The notes: generated by a model from the sequence alone, not told the origin. A DNA stretch of 64,000 bases from Rubrivivax sp. (GCA_021300575.1 JAJTDM010000048.1:1-64000); one strand, 5' to 3'. Counted from the first letter of the stretch, positions 39,376-48,744 are shown. Translations and numbers: made by a program.

Positions 39376-40354
39376 CGGTGGCGGGCAGGTCGGCCTTGCG
39401 CAGCCGCGTGACCTTGCGCGCGGGCGCGGCGGTGGGGTCGGCGTCTGCGGTGGACTGCACGAACGCCGCCGTGGCGTCCTGCGCGCCGGGGCCGGAGGCG
39501 GCGCCCTCTGCGGGCGCCGGGCTGGTGTCGGCTTCCTGGGCTTCCTTGATCACACGCGTGTAGGGCGTGAGCATCTGCACCAACTGGCCGTAGATGCGGG
39601 GGGTGGCCGCCACCACTTCCCGCTGGTAGAGGAAGTCGGCCTCGCCCGTGAAGTTGCCCACCAGGCCGCCGGCTTCGGTGATCATCAGCGAACCCGCCGC
39701 CACATCCCAGGGGCTCAGGCCGGTCTCGAAGAAGCCGTCGTACCAGCCCGCGGCCACGTAGCACAGGTCCAGCGCGGCGGCGCCGGGGCGGCGCATGCCG
39801 GCGCACTGCTGCATCACCTCCTCGAATATCTTGAGGTAGCGCTTGAAGTTGTCGCCCTTGCGGAACGGAAAACCCGTGCCGATCAGCGCATCCGACATGC
39901 GGGTGCGCTTGGACACGCGTAGGCGGCGGTCGTTGAGGTAGGCCCCCTTGCCCTTGCTGGCGTAGAAGAGGTCGTTGCGGGTGGGGTCGTACACCACGGC
40001 CTGCTCCACCTTGCCGCGGAAGGCCAGCGCGATGGACACGGCGTACACCGGAAAGCCGTGGATGAAGTTGGTGGTGCCGTCCAGCGGATCGATGATCCAC
40101 AGGTAGTCGCTGTGCTTGCTGCCACGCTGCCGGCCGGATTCCTCGGCCAGGATGGCGTGCCCGGGGTAGGCCTCCAGCAGCGTGGAAATGATGGCTTCTT
40201 CTGCTGCCTGGTCCACCTCGGTCACGAAATCGTTGGTGCCCTTGGAAGCCACCTTCAGCACGTCCAGGTCCAGCGCTGCACGGTTGATGATGGAGCCCGC
40301 GCTGCGTGCCGCCCTCACGGCGATGTTCAGCATGGGGTGCAGGTTCTGGGACAT
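39359..40354 (-). CDS. suhB: inositol monophosphatase family protein (SuhB-like)
   Basis: A 331-residue phosphatase with the metal-binding signature [15 protein letters not shown], the earlier ILAEESG, and the C-terminal [17 protein letters not shown] motif. In proteobacteria SuhB also acts in rRNA antitermination complexes. The ATG at 40354 ([17 protein letters not shown]) is the conserved start. The last ~65 residues are an Ala/Pro/Asp-rich, probably disordered extension. It is the first gene of a five-gene minus-strand run. Confidence 0.92.
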   Translation of the reverse strand: MSQNLHPMLNIAVRAARSAGSIINRAALDLDVLKVASKGTNDFVTEVDQAAEEAIISTLLEAYPGHAILAEESGRQRGSKHSDYLWIIDPLDGTTNFIHGFPVYAVSIALAFRGKVEQAVVYDPTRNDLFYASKGKGAYLNDRRLRVSKRTRMSDALIGTGFPFRKGDNFKRYLKIFEEVMQQCAGMRRPGAAALDLCYVAAGWYDGFFETGLSPWDVAAGSLMITEAGGLVGNFTGEADFLYQREVVAATPRIYGQLVQMLTPYTRVIKEAQEADTSPAPAEGAASGPGAQDATAAFVQSTADADPTAAPARKVTRLRKADLPATDDAPF

Positions 40355-40573
40355 GGACGGGCTTTCAGAACTGGAAAGGCGGGTGGCCTCTCGTGTCGGG
40401 TGGGGCTGGTTCGGCGGGGCAGCGGCAGGCAGTGGTGTCGAAGAACCCCGCGCCGCGACGGTGCGCATCGGAGGCTTCCTCAAAGAGCGGTAGGCAGACA
40501 ATTGCTGGCTGCCTGGAAGGGCCCGAGTTTACCCGCGCACCACTTGCAAATCTCCCCTGGGCCTCCCCTGAAC

Positions 40574-40601
40574 CTCCCCAAAGTCTCCCCAAAGTCTCCC
40601 C
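40574..40601. repeat. 11-bp tandem repeat (CTCCCCAAAGT x2.5)
   Basis: Two perfect copies plus CTCCCC within a C-rich leader just before trmJ. Its period differs from the 9-bp tracts elsewhere. Confidence 0.75.
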
Positions 40602-40619
40602 GCCCGTCCCCAGCTTCCC

Positions 40620-41441
40620 ATGTTCGCTTCTGACGATCCCACCCGATTCATCCTGCTGCACACCAGCCACGGCGGCAATGTCGGTGCCGCAGCGCGCGCC
40701 ATGAAGGTGATGGGGTTCGCTGACCTGGTGCTCGTCAGGCCTCGTTTTGCGGACGTGTTGTCGCGTGAAGACACGGTTGCTTACGCCAGCGGAGCGGCCG
40801 ACGTGCTGACCCGGGCACGCATCGTCGACAGCCTGGCCGAAGCGCTCGAAGGCGTGACCCACGCCTGCGCCACGGCCATGACGCCGCGCGATTTCGGCCC
40901 ACCGGCGCAGGCGCCCCGCGACGCGCTGCCCGCCCTGGCGCGGCAGCCTCAGCGCGTGGCCTTTGTCTTCGGATCCGAGCGCTTCGGCATGGCCAACGAA
41001 GACGTGTGGCGCTGCCACAGCGTTCTCAGCATCCCCACCCACCCGGACTATGGCTCGCTCAATCTGGCCCAGGCGGTGCAACTCATCGCATACGAGTGGA
41101 GGCAAAGCCTGGGCGGGTTCCAGGTGCTGCCGGCCACGCCGCCTGCCGAGTGGGCCGGTGCAGGCGAGGTGCAAGGTGTTCTGGCTCATTGGCGCAGCGC
41201 TCTGGAGGCCATCGGCTACCTGGACCCGAAGGCCCCCAAGAAGCTGCTGCCCCGGCTCAACCAGTTGGCCAATCGCCTGACGCTCACGCACCAGGAGGTG
41301 CACATCCTGCGCGGCGTGGCGCGTGCCATGCAAGTGGCAGCAGGGCAGGGCAGCGCCCGGCGTGACGCCGGGCCGTTGGAGGATGTGCCGCCGTCGGGGC
41401 CGCCTGAGCTGCGCCCTGCAGACCGGCCAGTGGACGACTAA
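40620..41441 (+). CDS. trmJ: tRNA (cytidine/uridine-2'-O-)-methyltransferase TrmJ
   Basis: A 273-residue SPOUT methyltransferase modifying ribose 32 of tRNA. Hallmarks: FILLHTSHGGNVGAAARAMKVMGF at the N-terminus, FVFGSERFGMANEDVW and SLNLAQAVQLIAYEW in the knot, and a helical C-terminal extension. It is divergent from suhB and 70 bp upstream of cysE, the arrangement usual in Burkholderiales. Confidence 0.93.
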   Translation: MFASDDPTRFILLHTSHGGNVGAAARAMKVMGFADLVLVRPRFADVLSREDTVAYASGAADVLTRARIVDSLAEALEGVTHACATAMTPRDFGPPAQAPRDALPALARQPQRVAFVFGSERFGMANEDVWRCHSVLSIPTHPDYGSLNLAQAVQLIAYEWRQSLGGFQVLPATPPAEWAGAGEVQGVLAHWRSALEAIGYLDPKAPKKLLPRLNQLANRLTLTHQEVHILRGVARAMQVAAGQGSARRDAGPLEDVPPSGPPELRPADRPVDD

Positions 41442-41511
41442 ACTCGGCGCCCCTTGGAGATTCCCCAGGGTCTTGTCGGGGTTTTGCGCCCCGCACTCAC
41501 CCGCTGCCAAC

Positions 41512-42294
41512 ATGTTCCAGCGTCTGCGAGAAGACATCGCCTGCATCCGCGAGCGCGATCCGGCCGCCCGTTCCACCTGGGAGGTGCTGACCTGCTACCC
41601 CGGCCTGCACGCGGTGGTCATCCACCGCTGGGCCCACGCCTGCTGGCGGCGTGGGTTCCGCTGGCTGGGCCGCTTCCTGTCGCACCTGGGCCGTTTTCTC
41701 ACCGGCATCGAGATCCACCCGGGCGCCACCCTGGGGCGGCGGGTGTTCATCGACCATGGCATGGGCGTGGTCATCGGTGAGACAGCGGAAGTGGGCGATG
41801 AATGCACCATCTACCAGGGCGTGACGCTGGGAGGCACCTCGCTGAGCAAGGGGGCCAAGCGTCACCCCACGCTGGGCCGCGGTGTGATCGTCAGTGCCGG
41901 TGCCAAGGTGCTGGGCGGCTTCACCGTGGGCGACGGGGCGCGTGTGGGCAGCAACGCGGTGCTGCTGCAGCCGGTACCGCCGGGCGCCACGGCGGTGGGC
42001 ATCCCGGCGCGCATCCTCCAGGCCTCGGCCGATGCCCAGCGCGAGGCGGCTGCCGCCCGCATGGGCTTCTCGGCCTACGGTGTGACCCAGGGTGACGATC
42101 CGGTGGCCATCGCCATGAAGGGCCTGATCGATCATGCCGCAGGGCACGAACACCAGATCGCGCTGCTGTGGAAGGCTGTCGAACAAGTGTCTCGCGCCCA
42201 GGGGGCGGGCGGCTCGTCTGGCGATGTGTTGCCGCAGGATGCCCAGACAGGCGAGCACTTCGACGCCGAGCGCCTGAACCAGCTGGTGAAGTGA
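41512..42294 (+). CDS. cysE: serine O-acetyltransferase
   Basis: A 260-residue hexapeptide-repeat acyltransferase making O-acetylserine, the first step of cysteine synthesis. It has the short N-terminal helical domain (MFQRLREDIACIRERDPAA) of the compact CysE type and the family signature FIDHGMGVVIGETAEVGD with GVTLGGTSLSKGAKRHPTLG. About 80 C-terminal residues beyond the beta-helix are variable. The ATG at 41512 is conserved; the frame is open upstream through the trmJ end. Confidence 0.94.
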   Translation: MFQRLREDIACIRERDPAARSTWEVLTCYPGLHAVVIHRWAHACWRRGFRWLGRFLSHLGRFLTGIEIHPGATLGRRVFIDHGMGVVIGETAEVGDECTIYQGVTLGGTSLSKGAKRHPTLGRGVIVSAGAKVLGGFTVGDGARVGSNAVLLQPVPPGATAVGIPARILQASADAQREAAAARMGFSAYGVTQGDDPVAIAMKGLIDHAAGHEHQIALLWKAVEQVSRAQGAGGSSGDVLPQDAQTGEHFDAERLNQLVK

Positions 42295-42324
42295 CGGGCG
42301 GACGCCGCCCTCTGCAAAGGGCCT

Positions 42325-42912
42325 TCAGCGCACGGGCCGTTGAGCAGATTTCGGGCGAAAGGCCTTGCACATGGCCTCGTCGGTTTCCAGATACGGCCCG
42401 CCGATGAGGTCGATGCAATAAGGCACCGCTGCGAAGATGTCGTGCACGGGTGGTGAAGCCTGGGGCAGGCCCTGCAGCGTCTCGGCAATCGACTTCGGCT
42501 GGCCCGGCAGGTTGATGATCAGCGACTTTGCGCGGATCACGGCCACTTGCCGCGACAGGATTGCGGTGGGTACGAAACACAGGCTGATCTGCCGCATCTG
42601 CTCACCAAAGCCCGGCATCACCTTGTCCGCCACGGCCAGCGTCGCCTCCGGCGTGACGTCCCGCGCTGCCGGCCCGGTGCCCCCTGTGGTCAGCACCAGG
42701 GGGCATTGCGCCGTGTCCACCAGCTCCTTCAGCGCGGCCTCGATGCCGGGCTGCTCGTCAGGAATGAGCCGCGTCACCCACTCGATCGGGTTCTTCAGCG
42801 CCGTGCCCAGCCAGGATTGCAACGCGGGAATGCCCTTGTCTTCGTAGGCACCGCTGGAGGCACGGTCGCTGATGGAGACGAGGCCGATGCGGACGGGGTC
42901 GTGCGGGTTCAT
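42325..42912 (-). CDS. mog: molybdopterin adenylyltransferase (MogA/MoaB family)
   Basis: A 195-residue enzyme of molybdenum cofactor synthesis that adenylylates molybdopterin before metal insertion. Motifs: IGLVSISDRASSGAYEDKGIPAL, LTTGGTGPAARDVTPEAT and IINLPGQPKS. It follows darP with a 4-bp overlap (ATGA) and converges on cysE. Length and motifs are standard for Mog. Confidence 0.92.
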   Translation of the reverse strand: MNPHDPVRIGLVSISDRASSGAYEDKGIPALQSWLGTALKNPIEWVTRLIPDEQPGIEAALKELVDTAQCPLVLTTGGTGPAARDVTPEATLAVADKVMPGFGEQMRQISLCFVPTAILSRQVAVIRAKSLIINLPGQPKSIAETLQGLPQASPPVHDIFAAVPYCIDLIGGPYLETDEAMCKAFRPKSAQRPVR

Positions 42913-43484
42913 GCCGTGGCCTTGAGTTGTGTCTTGATGAACTGGAACAGGTCACGGAAGTGCCGCCCTTGACGTTGCGCGACCCCGGCGCCGGCGTCCG
43001 GTCGCACCTCCAGCCGGGCCTGGCGGATCAGGGCCCGCAGGGGCTGGGCGTCGGTGTCGGGGTGTTCGGCCATCCAGCGCGTGAGGGCCTGGTCGTCGGC
43101 CAGCAGGGACTCGCGCCACTGCTCCGCCTGGTGCAGGGCCAGCGCATCCTGCGCGCCCCCCAACTTGAAGTTCGCCACCGCCTCTTGCAAGGGCTCGGGG
43201 TCCACCTGGCGCATCAGCTTGCCGATGAACTGCAGCTGGCGTCGGCGTCCCTCGTGCGATTTCGTGCGGTGCAGTTCCCGAATGGCTTCGCGCAGGTTGT
43301 CGGGCAAGGTCAGGGCGTTCAGTCGCGAGGCGGGCAGTGCGGCCACCTCGTCGCCCAGGGTCTGCAGCAAGTGAGAAGCGCGCTTGCGCTCGCTCTTGCT
43401 GGGCCGGCCTTCGTCATCGAACGGGGCATCGGCTTCAGAGGCGGGCGAGCGGCCGGGCGCAGGTCGGCGTGACATGGCGGGCAT
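42909..43484 (-). CDS. darP: ribosome biogenesis factor DarP (YjgA, DUF615)
   Basis: A 191-residue basic protein with the DUF615 pattern: PSKSERKRASHLLQTLGDEV, LREAIRELHRTKSHEGRRRQLQFIGKLMR and HFRDLFQFIK. In E. coli YjgA/DarP promotes late 50S subunit maturation. Starts at 43484 (MPAMSRRPAPGR) or 43475 are both plausible; neither has a strong ribosome-binding site. It is divergent from pmbA and followed by mog with a 4-bp overlap. Confidence 0.9.
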   Translation of the reverse strand: MPAMSRRPAPGRSPASEADAPFDDEGRPSKSERKRASHLLQTLGDEVAALPASRLNALTLPDNLREAIRELHRTKSHEGRRRQLQFIGKLMRQVDPEPLQEAVANFKLGGAQDALALHQAEQWRESLLADDQALTRWMAEHPDTDAQPLRALIRQARLEVRPDAGAGVAQRQGRHFRDLFQFIKTQLKATA

Positions 43485-43542
43485 GATAATCGGCGGGTAG
43501 ACGGCACGTTCAGACCCCTTCCCGACACCCTCTTCCGAGCCC

Positions 43543-44922
43543 ATGCATCCCCACCAGCAGACCACCGACCGAGGCTTTGCCTACAGCCTGCCGCAGTTTC
43601 AGCAGATCGTCGAAGACGTGCTGGGCATGGCCGCCAAGCTGGGGGCTACCGATGCCGGTGCCGAAGTCTCCGAGGGCACGGGCCTGTCGGTCTCGGTGCG
43701 CAAGGGGGATCTGGAGAACGTGGAGCGCAACCGCGACAAGTCCCTGGGCATCAGCGTGTACCTCGGGCAACGCCGTGGCAACGCCAGCACCTCGGACTTC
43801 TCGCGCGCAGCGATGGAGCAGACGGTGCGCGCCGCCTGGGACATTGCCCGCTTCACGGCCGAGGACCCGGCCGCCGGGTTGCCCGATGGGGCCGATCTGG
43901 CCACCTCGCAGGAAGTCGCGCGCGACCTGGACCTTTTTCACCCCTGGCAGATCGACGCGGCCCAGGCTGCGGAACTGGCTCGCCGTTGCGAGCAGGCGGC
44001 CTTCGGTACCGACCGGCGCATCACCAATTCCGAAGGCGCAGGTGTCTCGGCACAGCAGTCTCATTTCTGGGCCGGCAACTCGCGCGGCTTTCGCGGTGGC
44101 TACGCCAGCTCGCGCCATTCCATCTCCGTCGCCCCCATCGCCGGCCGGGGCAAGGGCATGCAGCGGGATGCCTGGTACAGCTCGATGCGCGACGCCGCCG
44201 ACCTGGCCGCACCGGAGGTGGTGGGCCGCTATGCCGCGGAGCGCGCCCTGGCCCGATTGAACTCGACGCGCGTGTCCACCTGTGAAGTGCCGGTGCTGTT
44301 CGAAGCGCCCGCGGCGGCGGGCCTGCTGGGCGCCCTGGTGCAGGCCCTGTCGGGCGGCGCGCTGTACCGCAAGGCGTCTTTCCTGGTGGACAGCCTGGGC
44401 CAGCAGGTGCTGCCGCTCCACGCGGATGTGGCAGAAGACCCGTTCGTGCACAAGGGCAAGGGCAGTGCCCCTTTCGATGACGAGGGGGTGCGCACCCGTG
44501 CCCGCAGCGTGATCACAGGGGGTGTGGTGCAAGGGTACTTCCTGTCGAGCTACTCCGCGCGCAAGCTGGGCATGCGCACCACCGGCCACGCCGGAGGTTC
44601 GCAGAACCTGAGCCTGGTCAGCCGCCTGACCCTGCCGACGGACGATCTGGAGTCCATGATCCGGCGTCTGGGCCGCGGCCTGCTGGTGACCGAACTGATG
44701 GGGCAGGGCGTCAACTACGTCACGGGCGACTACTCCCGTGGCGCCTCCGGCTTCTGGGTCGAAGGGGGGCGCATCGTCCACCCCGTGGAGGAGATCACCA
44801 TCGCTGGCAACCTGCGCCAGATGTTCAAGGACATCGTGGCCGTGGGTGCTGATGTGTACACCCTGGGCGCCAAGTCGATCGGCTCGGTGCTGTTGGAGAA
44901 GATGAAGATCGCGGGCGCTTGA
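43543..44922 (+). CDS. pmbA: metalloprotease-like protein PmbA (TldE)
   Basis: A 459-residue protein of the TldD/PmbA family, with AEVSEGTGLSVSVRKGDLENVERNRDKSLG near the N-terminus and the C-terminal GVNYVTGDYSRGASGFWVEGGRI. TldD and TldE form a heterodimeric protease acting on unfolded peptides such as microcin precursors and CcdA; TldE lacks the metal-binding HExxxH. Here too no HExxxH is seen. Divergent from darP, a common order in this lineage. Confidence 0.93.
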   Translation: MHPHQQTTDRGFAYSLPQFQQIVEDVLGMAAKLGATDAGAEVSEGTGLSVSVRKGDLENVERNRDKSLGISVYLGQRRGNASTSDFSRAAMEQTVRAAWDIARFTAEDPAAGLPDGADLATSQEVARDLDLFHPWQIDAAQAAELARRCEQAAFGTDRRITNSEGAGVSAQQSHFWAGNSRGFRGGYASSRHSISVAPIAGRGKGMQRDAWYSSMRDAADLAAPEVVGRYAAERALARLNSTRVSTCEVPVLFEAPAAAGLLGALVQALSGGALYRKASFLVDSLGQQVLPLHADVAEDPFVHKGKGSAPFDDEGVRTRARSVITGGVVQGYFLSSYSARKLGMRTTGHAGGSQNLSLVSRLTLPTDDLESMIRRLGRGLLVTELMGQGVNYVTGDYSRGASGFWVEGGRIVHPVEEITIAGNLRQMFKDIVAVGADVYTLGAKSIGSVLLEKMKIAGA

Positions 44923-45035
44923 AGGACCTGTGTCTTGTCCAGTGACCTGGCTTCAGAACGCAGGCTGTCATCCCGGCTGACAAGGCCCTGTTGATGCGCG
45001 GGGAAACCCGGAACAGCCGCGCCAGACCTGCCCCC

Positions 45036-45041
45036 TAGAAT
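45036..45041 (+). promoter_or_regulatory. possible -10 box (TAGAAT) for the TRAP binding-protein gene
   Basis: TAGAAT occurs 63 nt before the ATG at 45105 in the pmbA spacer. The -35 region is not convincing. A TCAGGAG ribosome-binding site at 45091-45097 precedes the start. Confidence 0.35.
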
Positions 45042-45104
45042 CGCGCGGCTGTGCCACAACCCAAGGCACTGATGCATCGTCTCGTCAACCTCAGGAGATC
45101 CCCC

Positions 45105-46184
45105 ATGGAACGTCGTTCATTCGTCCAAGGCGCTGGCCTGGCAGGCGTGCTTGCCGCCGGCATCGCACCTGCCGTGCATGCCCAGCCGGCCCTGCGCTGG
45201 CGTCTTGCCTCCAGCTTCCCCAAGTCGCTGGACACCATTTACGGCGCCGCCGAGATCTTCGCCAAGCAGGTGGGCGCCATGACCGGCGGCCGGTTCACCA
45301 TCACGGTGGCTGCACCTGGTGAAATCGTGCCGGCCTTCGGTGTGGATGACGCCGTGCGTAATCGTACCGTCGAGATGTGCCACACCGCGCCCTACTACTT
45401 CGTGGGCAAGAACGAGACTTTCGCCTTCGGCACGGCCATTCCCTTCGGCTTGAACGCTCGCCAGATCAATGCCTGGATCATGGAGGGCAACGGCATGAAG
45501 CTGCTGCGCGAGTTCTACGCGCAGTACAACATCGTCAATTTCATTGGCGGCAACACCGGCTCGCAGATGGGCGGCTTCTGGCGCAAGGAGATCAAGAGCT
45601 TGGCCGACCTGCGTGGCCAGAAGATGCGCATCGGCGGCTTCGGTGGCCGTGTGATGGAGCGCATCGGTCTGGTGCCCCAGATGATTCCGGGTGGCGAGAT
45701 CTACCAGGCACTGGAAAAGGGCACCATCGACGCCGCCGAGTGGGTGGGTCCGTACGACGACGAGAAGCTGGGCCTGAACAAGGTGGCCCCGAACTACGCC
45801 TACCCTGGTTTCTGGGAAGGCGGCGCCGGCCTCGAGTTCTGGATCAACAACGCGGCTTTCAACGAGCTGTCCGCTGAGAACAAGGCCATCGTGGAGGCCG
45901 CTGCCTCTCACGCCGCCACCGAGATGTTGGCGCGCTATGACGCCCGCAACCCGGCAGCGCTGAAGAAGCTGGTGGCTGGCGGCACCAAGCTGTTCCGCTT
46001 CCCGAAAGACGTCATGGACGCCTCTTTCAAGGCATCGCAAGATCTCTACAGCGAGATCAGCGGCAAGAACCCTTCGTTCAAGAAGATCTACGACGACTAC
46101 AGCGCGTACCGTCGTGACGCCAACCTGTGGTTCCGGTTCTCAGAAGCTGCCTTCGACGACTTCATGCAGCAGCAGCGCCTGTGA
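45105..46184 (+). CDS. TRAP transporter substrate-binding protein (TakP/DctP type), Tat-exported
   Basis: A 359-residue periplasmic binding protein. The ATG at 45105 follows TCAGGAG. A twin-arginine motif (MERRSFVQG) precedes the hydrophobic stretch and a cleavage site near AVHAQ. The segments EWVGPYDDEKLGLNKVAPNYAYPGFWEGG and YQALEKGTIDAAEW resemble the TakP/lactate-binding branch, which binds 2-oxo or 2-hydroxy monocarboxylates, often with a cation; this ligand assignment is tentative. The membrane genes dctM and dctQ lie on the opposite strand, converging on it. Confidence 0.85.
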   Translation: MERRSFVQGAGLAGVLAAGIAPAVHAQPALRWRLASSFPKSLDTIYGAAEIFAKQVGAMTGGRFTITVAAPGEIVPAFGVDDAVRNRTVEMCHTAPYYFVGKNETFAFGTAIPFGLNARQINAWIMEGNGMKLLREFYAQYNIVNFIGGNTGSQMGGFWRKEIKSLADLRGQKMRIGGFGGRVMERIGLVPQMIPGGEIYQALEKGTIDAAEWVGPYDDEKLGLNKVAPNYAYPGFWEGGAGLEFWINNAAFNELSAENKAIVEAAASHAATEMLARYDARNPAALKKLVAGGTKLFRFPKDVMDASFKASQDLYSEISGKNPSFKKIYDDYSAYRRDANLWFRFSEAAFDDFMQQQRL

Positions 46185-46231
46185 GGCACTGACGCCACGC
46201 CCGGCGGGACCGCCCCGCCGGTCAGCAAGTG

Positions 46232-46258
46232 AAAAAGCCCCGCGATGCGGGGCTTTTT
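46232..46258. terminator. bidirectional rho-independent terminator
   Basis: AAAAAGCCCCGC-GAT-GCGGGGCTTTTT is a perfect 12-bp hairpin with T-runs on both strands. It sits between the convergent TRAP binding-protein and dctM genes and can stop transcription from either side. Confidence 0.92.
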
Positions 46259-46325
46259 GCTTGTGCTTTGTTCTCGCGTGCAATCCGGGGCGGCGCTGAC
46301 GTCGCGCCGCCCGTCTGTGTGCGCG

Positions 46326-48140
46326 TCACTTCTTCTGCTGGTCCTGCTTCACGGCCTCCAGCAGCGCCTTCATCGGGTCTTCCGCCGCCGCGGGTGCCGG
46401 CGCGGCCCCCGCACCGCCGGGCACCGCGGCCGCTGGCTCGTTGCCCATGTTCTGCAGGGCCTCGCGCGCGCCCTGCATCTGTTGCAGCGCCTGGTCAGCG
46501 TCGATCTTCACCTCGTTCTGGCCCAGAGCGTCGATCACCAGGTTCGGGAAGGCGATGACCAGGCCCACCATGACGACCTGCACGATGATGAAGGCGATGG
46601 AGCCTTTGTAGATCTGAGGCGTGGTCACGGCAGAAATCATGGCGCCGGTGACGCGATCCTTGTAGTCCTTCTTGGCGGCCACGCTGCGCAGGTAAAACAG
46701 CGCGAAACCGAAAGGCGGCGTGAGGAACGAGGTCTGCAGGTTCATCGCGATGATGACCCCGAACCAGATCATCACCGCATCCACGGATGCGCCGGGCAAC
46801 AGCTCGGGCAGGATCTTGGCCGCCACCGGCGCCAGGATGGGGATGACGATGAAGGCGATCTCGAAGAAATCTATGAACATGCCCAGCACGAAGACCAGAA
46901 TGTTCACCACGATCAGGAAGCCCAGGGCGCCACCCGGCATGTCTTCGAACAGGTGCTCCACCCACACGTGCCCGTCTGCGGCGTTGAAGGTGAAGCTGAA
47001 CACCGTGGAGCCGATCAGGATGAACAGCACGAAGGTGGAGAGCTTGGCGGTGCTGTCAAGCGCCTGGCGCAGAAGCGCCAGGCCCAGGCGCTTGCGGGCC
47101 AGCGCCATGATCAGTGCGCCCATTGCGCCCATCGCGCCGCCCTCGGTGGGTGTGGCCACGCCCAGGAAGATGGTGCCCAGCACCAGGAAGATCAACACCA
47201 GAGGCGGGATCAGCACAAAGGTGACCTGCTCGGCCAACCGCGACAGCAGTCCCATCTTGGTGACACGGTTCACCAGCGCCAGCGCAAGCGCCAGGAAGGA
47301 AGCCACCGTCATCGACATGATGAAGACTTCGTCGCCTGGGGCGGGCCGCTCGCGCCCCACCATCGGGTTGATGATCTGCTCGTGCACCTGGCTCCAGGCC
47401 CACCCCGCCATCGCACAAATGGCCAGCAGCACCAGCAGCGACTTGTGGCCGCTGGCGCCGTTGGTCTCGCGGTAGATGCGCGCCTCCTGCGGCAGCGCAG
47501 GTACCCAGGCCGGCTTCACCAAGGCCACGATGACGATGAACAGAAGGTACAGGCCCACCAGCAGCAGGCCCGGCACCAGGGCGCCGGCGTACATGTCGCC
47601 CACGGAGCGGCCCAGTTGGTCGGCCAGCACGATCAGCACCAGTGACGGCGGAATGGCCTGGGCCAGCGTGCCCGAGGCGGTGATGGTGCCGGTGGCGATG
47701 GTGCGGTTGTAGCCGTAGCGCAGCATGATGGGCAGCGAGATCAGGCCCATCGAGATCACGGCGGCCGCGACCACACCCGTTGTGGCGGCCAGCAGGGCTC
47801 CCACCAGAATGACCGCAATCGCCAGGCCACCGCGCACCGGGCCGAACACCTGGCCCACGGTTTCCAGCAGGTCCTCGGCCATCCTGGAACGCTCCAGGAT
47901 GATGCCCATGAACGTGAAGAACGGGATGGCCAGCAGCGTGTCGTTCTGCATGATCCCCAGCACCCGCAGGGGCAGGGCCTGGAACATGTTGCTGCCGAAG
48001 AGCCCGGCTTCGATGCCGATGTAGCCGAACAGCAAACCGGTGGCGGCCAGACCGAAGGCCACCGGAATGCCCGTGAGCAGGAAGAACAGGAGTCCGCTGA
48101 ACATCAGCGGGACAAAGTTCTGGGCGATGAACTGCATCAT
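46326..48140 (-). CDS. dctM: TRAP transporter large permease subunit
   Basis: A 604-residue inner-membrane protein with more than a dozen hydrophobic segments. DctM landmarks include GIPVAFGLAATG, AIPFFTFMGIILERSRMAEDLLETVGQ, GTITASGTLAQAIPPSLVLIV and LQTSFLTPPFGFALFYLRSVA. It is longer than the usual ~430 residues: an inserted loop near residues 215-290 and a C-terminal tail of ~70 charged, Ala/Pro-rich residues account for this, as in other large DctM proteins. Its start follows dctQ by one base. It couples solute uptake to the sodium gradient with DctQ and the binding protein. Confidence 0.93.
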   Translation of the reverse strand: MMQFIAQNFVPLMFSGLLFFLLTGIPVAFGLAATGLLFGYIGIEAGLFGSNMFQALPLRVLGIMQNDTLLAIPFFTFMGIILERSRMAEDLLETVGQVFGPVRGGLAIAVILVGALLAATTGVVAAAVISMGLISLPIMLRYGYNRTIATGTITASGTLAQAIPPSLVLIVLADQLGRSVGDMYAGALVPGLLLVGLYLLFIVIVALVKPAWVPALPQEARIYRETNGASGHKSLLVLLAICAMAGWAWSQVHEQIINPMVGRERPAPGDEVFIMSMTVASFLALALALVNRVTKMGLLSRLAEQVTFVLIPPLVLIFLVLGTIFLGVATPTEGGAMGAMGALIMALARKRLGLALLRQALDSTAKLSTFVLFILIGSTVFSFTFNAADGHVWVEHLFEDMPGGALGFLIVVNILVFVLGMFIDFFEIAFIVIPILAPVAAKILPELLPGASVDAVMIWFGVIIAMNLQTSFLTPPFGFALFYLRSVAAKKDYKDRVTGAMISAVTTPQIYKGSIAFIIVQVVMVGLVIAFPNLVIDALGQNEVKIDADQALQQMQGAREALQNMGNEPAAAVPGGAGAAPAPAAAEDPMKALLEAVKQDQQKK

Positions 48141-48141
48141 G

Positions 48142-48744
48142 TCAACGGGCTCCCTGCAGCTTGGCTTCGGCTTCGGCCGCCAGTTCGGCGGCCAGCTTTT
48201 CCTCGTCAGACTGCCCTTCCTCGACGCTGAAAGGCTCCTTGCGATGGCCCGTGAGGAAGGCCACGCGCTTGATCAACTCCGACAGGCCTTGCAAGGCCAG
48301 GATGGCAAAGCCCACCGGCACCAGCAGGATCACGGGCCAGCGGATCAGGCCGCCGGCGTTGGCGCTCATCTCGCCCGACTCGAACGCGCGGGTGAAGAGC
48401 GGCCATGAGAGGTCCACCAGGATCAGCGCCAGTGGAATCGTGAAGATGATCAGGCCGATCAGGTCGATGATGGCGTTGGTGCGCTTGGACAGTCGAGAAG
48501 CGATGAAGTCGATCCGTACGTGCGCGTTCTTCAGCAGCACATAGCCCACGCCCAGCATGAACACGCCGGCAAAGAGATACCACTGGATCTCCAACCAGGC
48601 GTTGGAACTCATGTCGAACGCCTTGCGGATGATGGCGTTGACCGTGCTGATGACCACGGCGGCCAGCACCAGCCACATGATCAACTTGCCCAGGAACTCG
48701 TTGAAACGGTCAATGAGACCGGACAGCTTCAGAAGGGGAGTCAC
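48142..48744 (-). CDS. dctQ: TRAP transporter small permease subunit
   Basis: A 200-residue protein with four hydrophobic helices (LIMWLVLAAVVISTVNAI, WYLFAGVFMLGVGYVLL, LIGLIIFTIPLALILV, GGLIRWPVILLVPVGFAILALQG) and the DctQ motif NAHVRIDFI. The GTG start follows an AAGGAG ribosome-binding site. A charged C-terminal tail follows the last helix. It is the first gene of the dctQM unit. Confidence 0.92.
   Translation of the reverse strand: MTPLLKLSGLIDRFNEFLGKLIMWLVLAAVVISTVNAIIRKAFDMSSNAWLEIQWYLFAGVFMLGVGYVLLKNAHVRIDFIASRLSKRTNAIIDLIGLIIFTIPLALILVDLSWPLFTRAFESGEMSANAGGLIRWPVILLVPVGFAILALQGLSELIKRVAFLTGHRKEPFSVEEGQSDEEKLAAELAAEAEAKLQGAR

Noticed and set aside
46245-47645. A 466-codon plus-strand frame opposite dctM
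   Set aside because: His/Gln/Asp-rich antisense translation of a membrane protein gene; begins inside the terminator.
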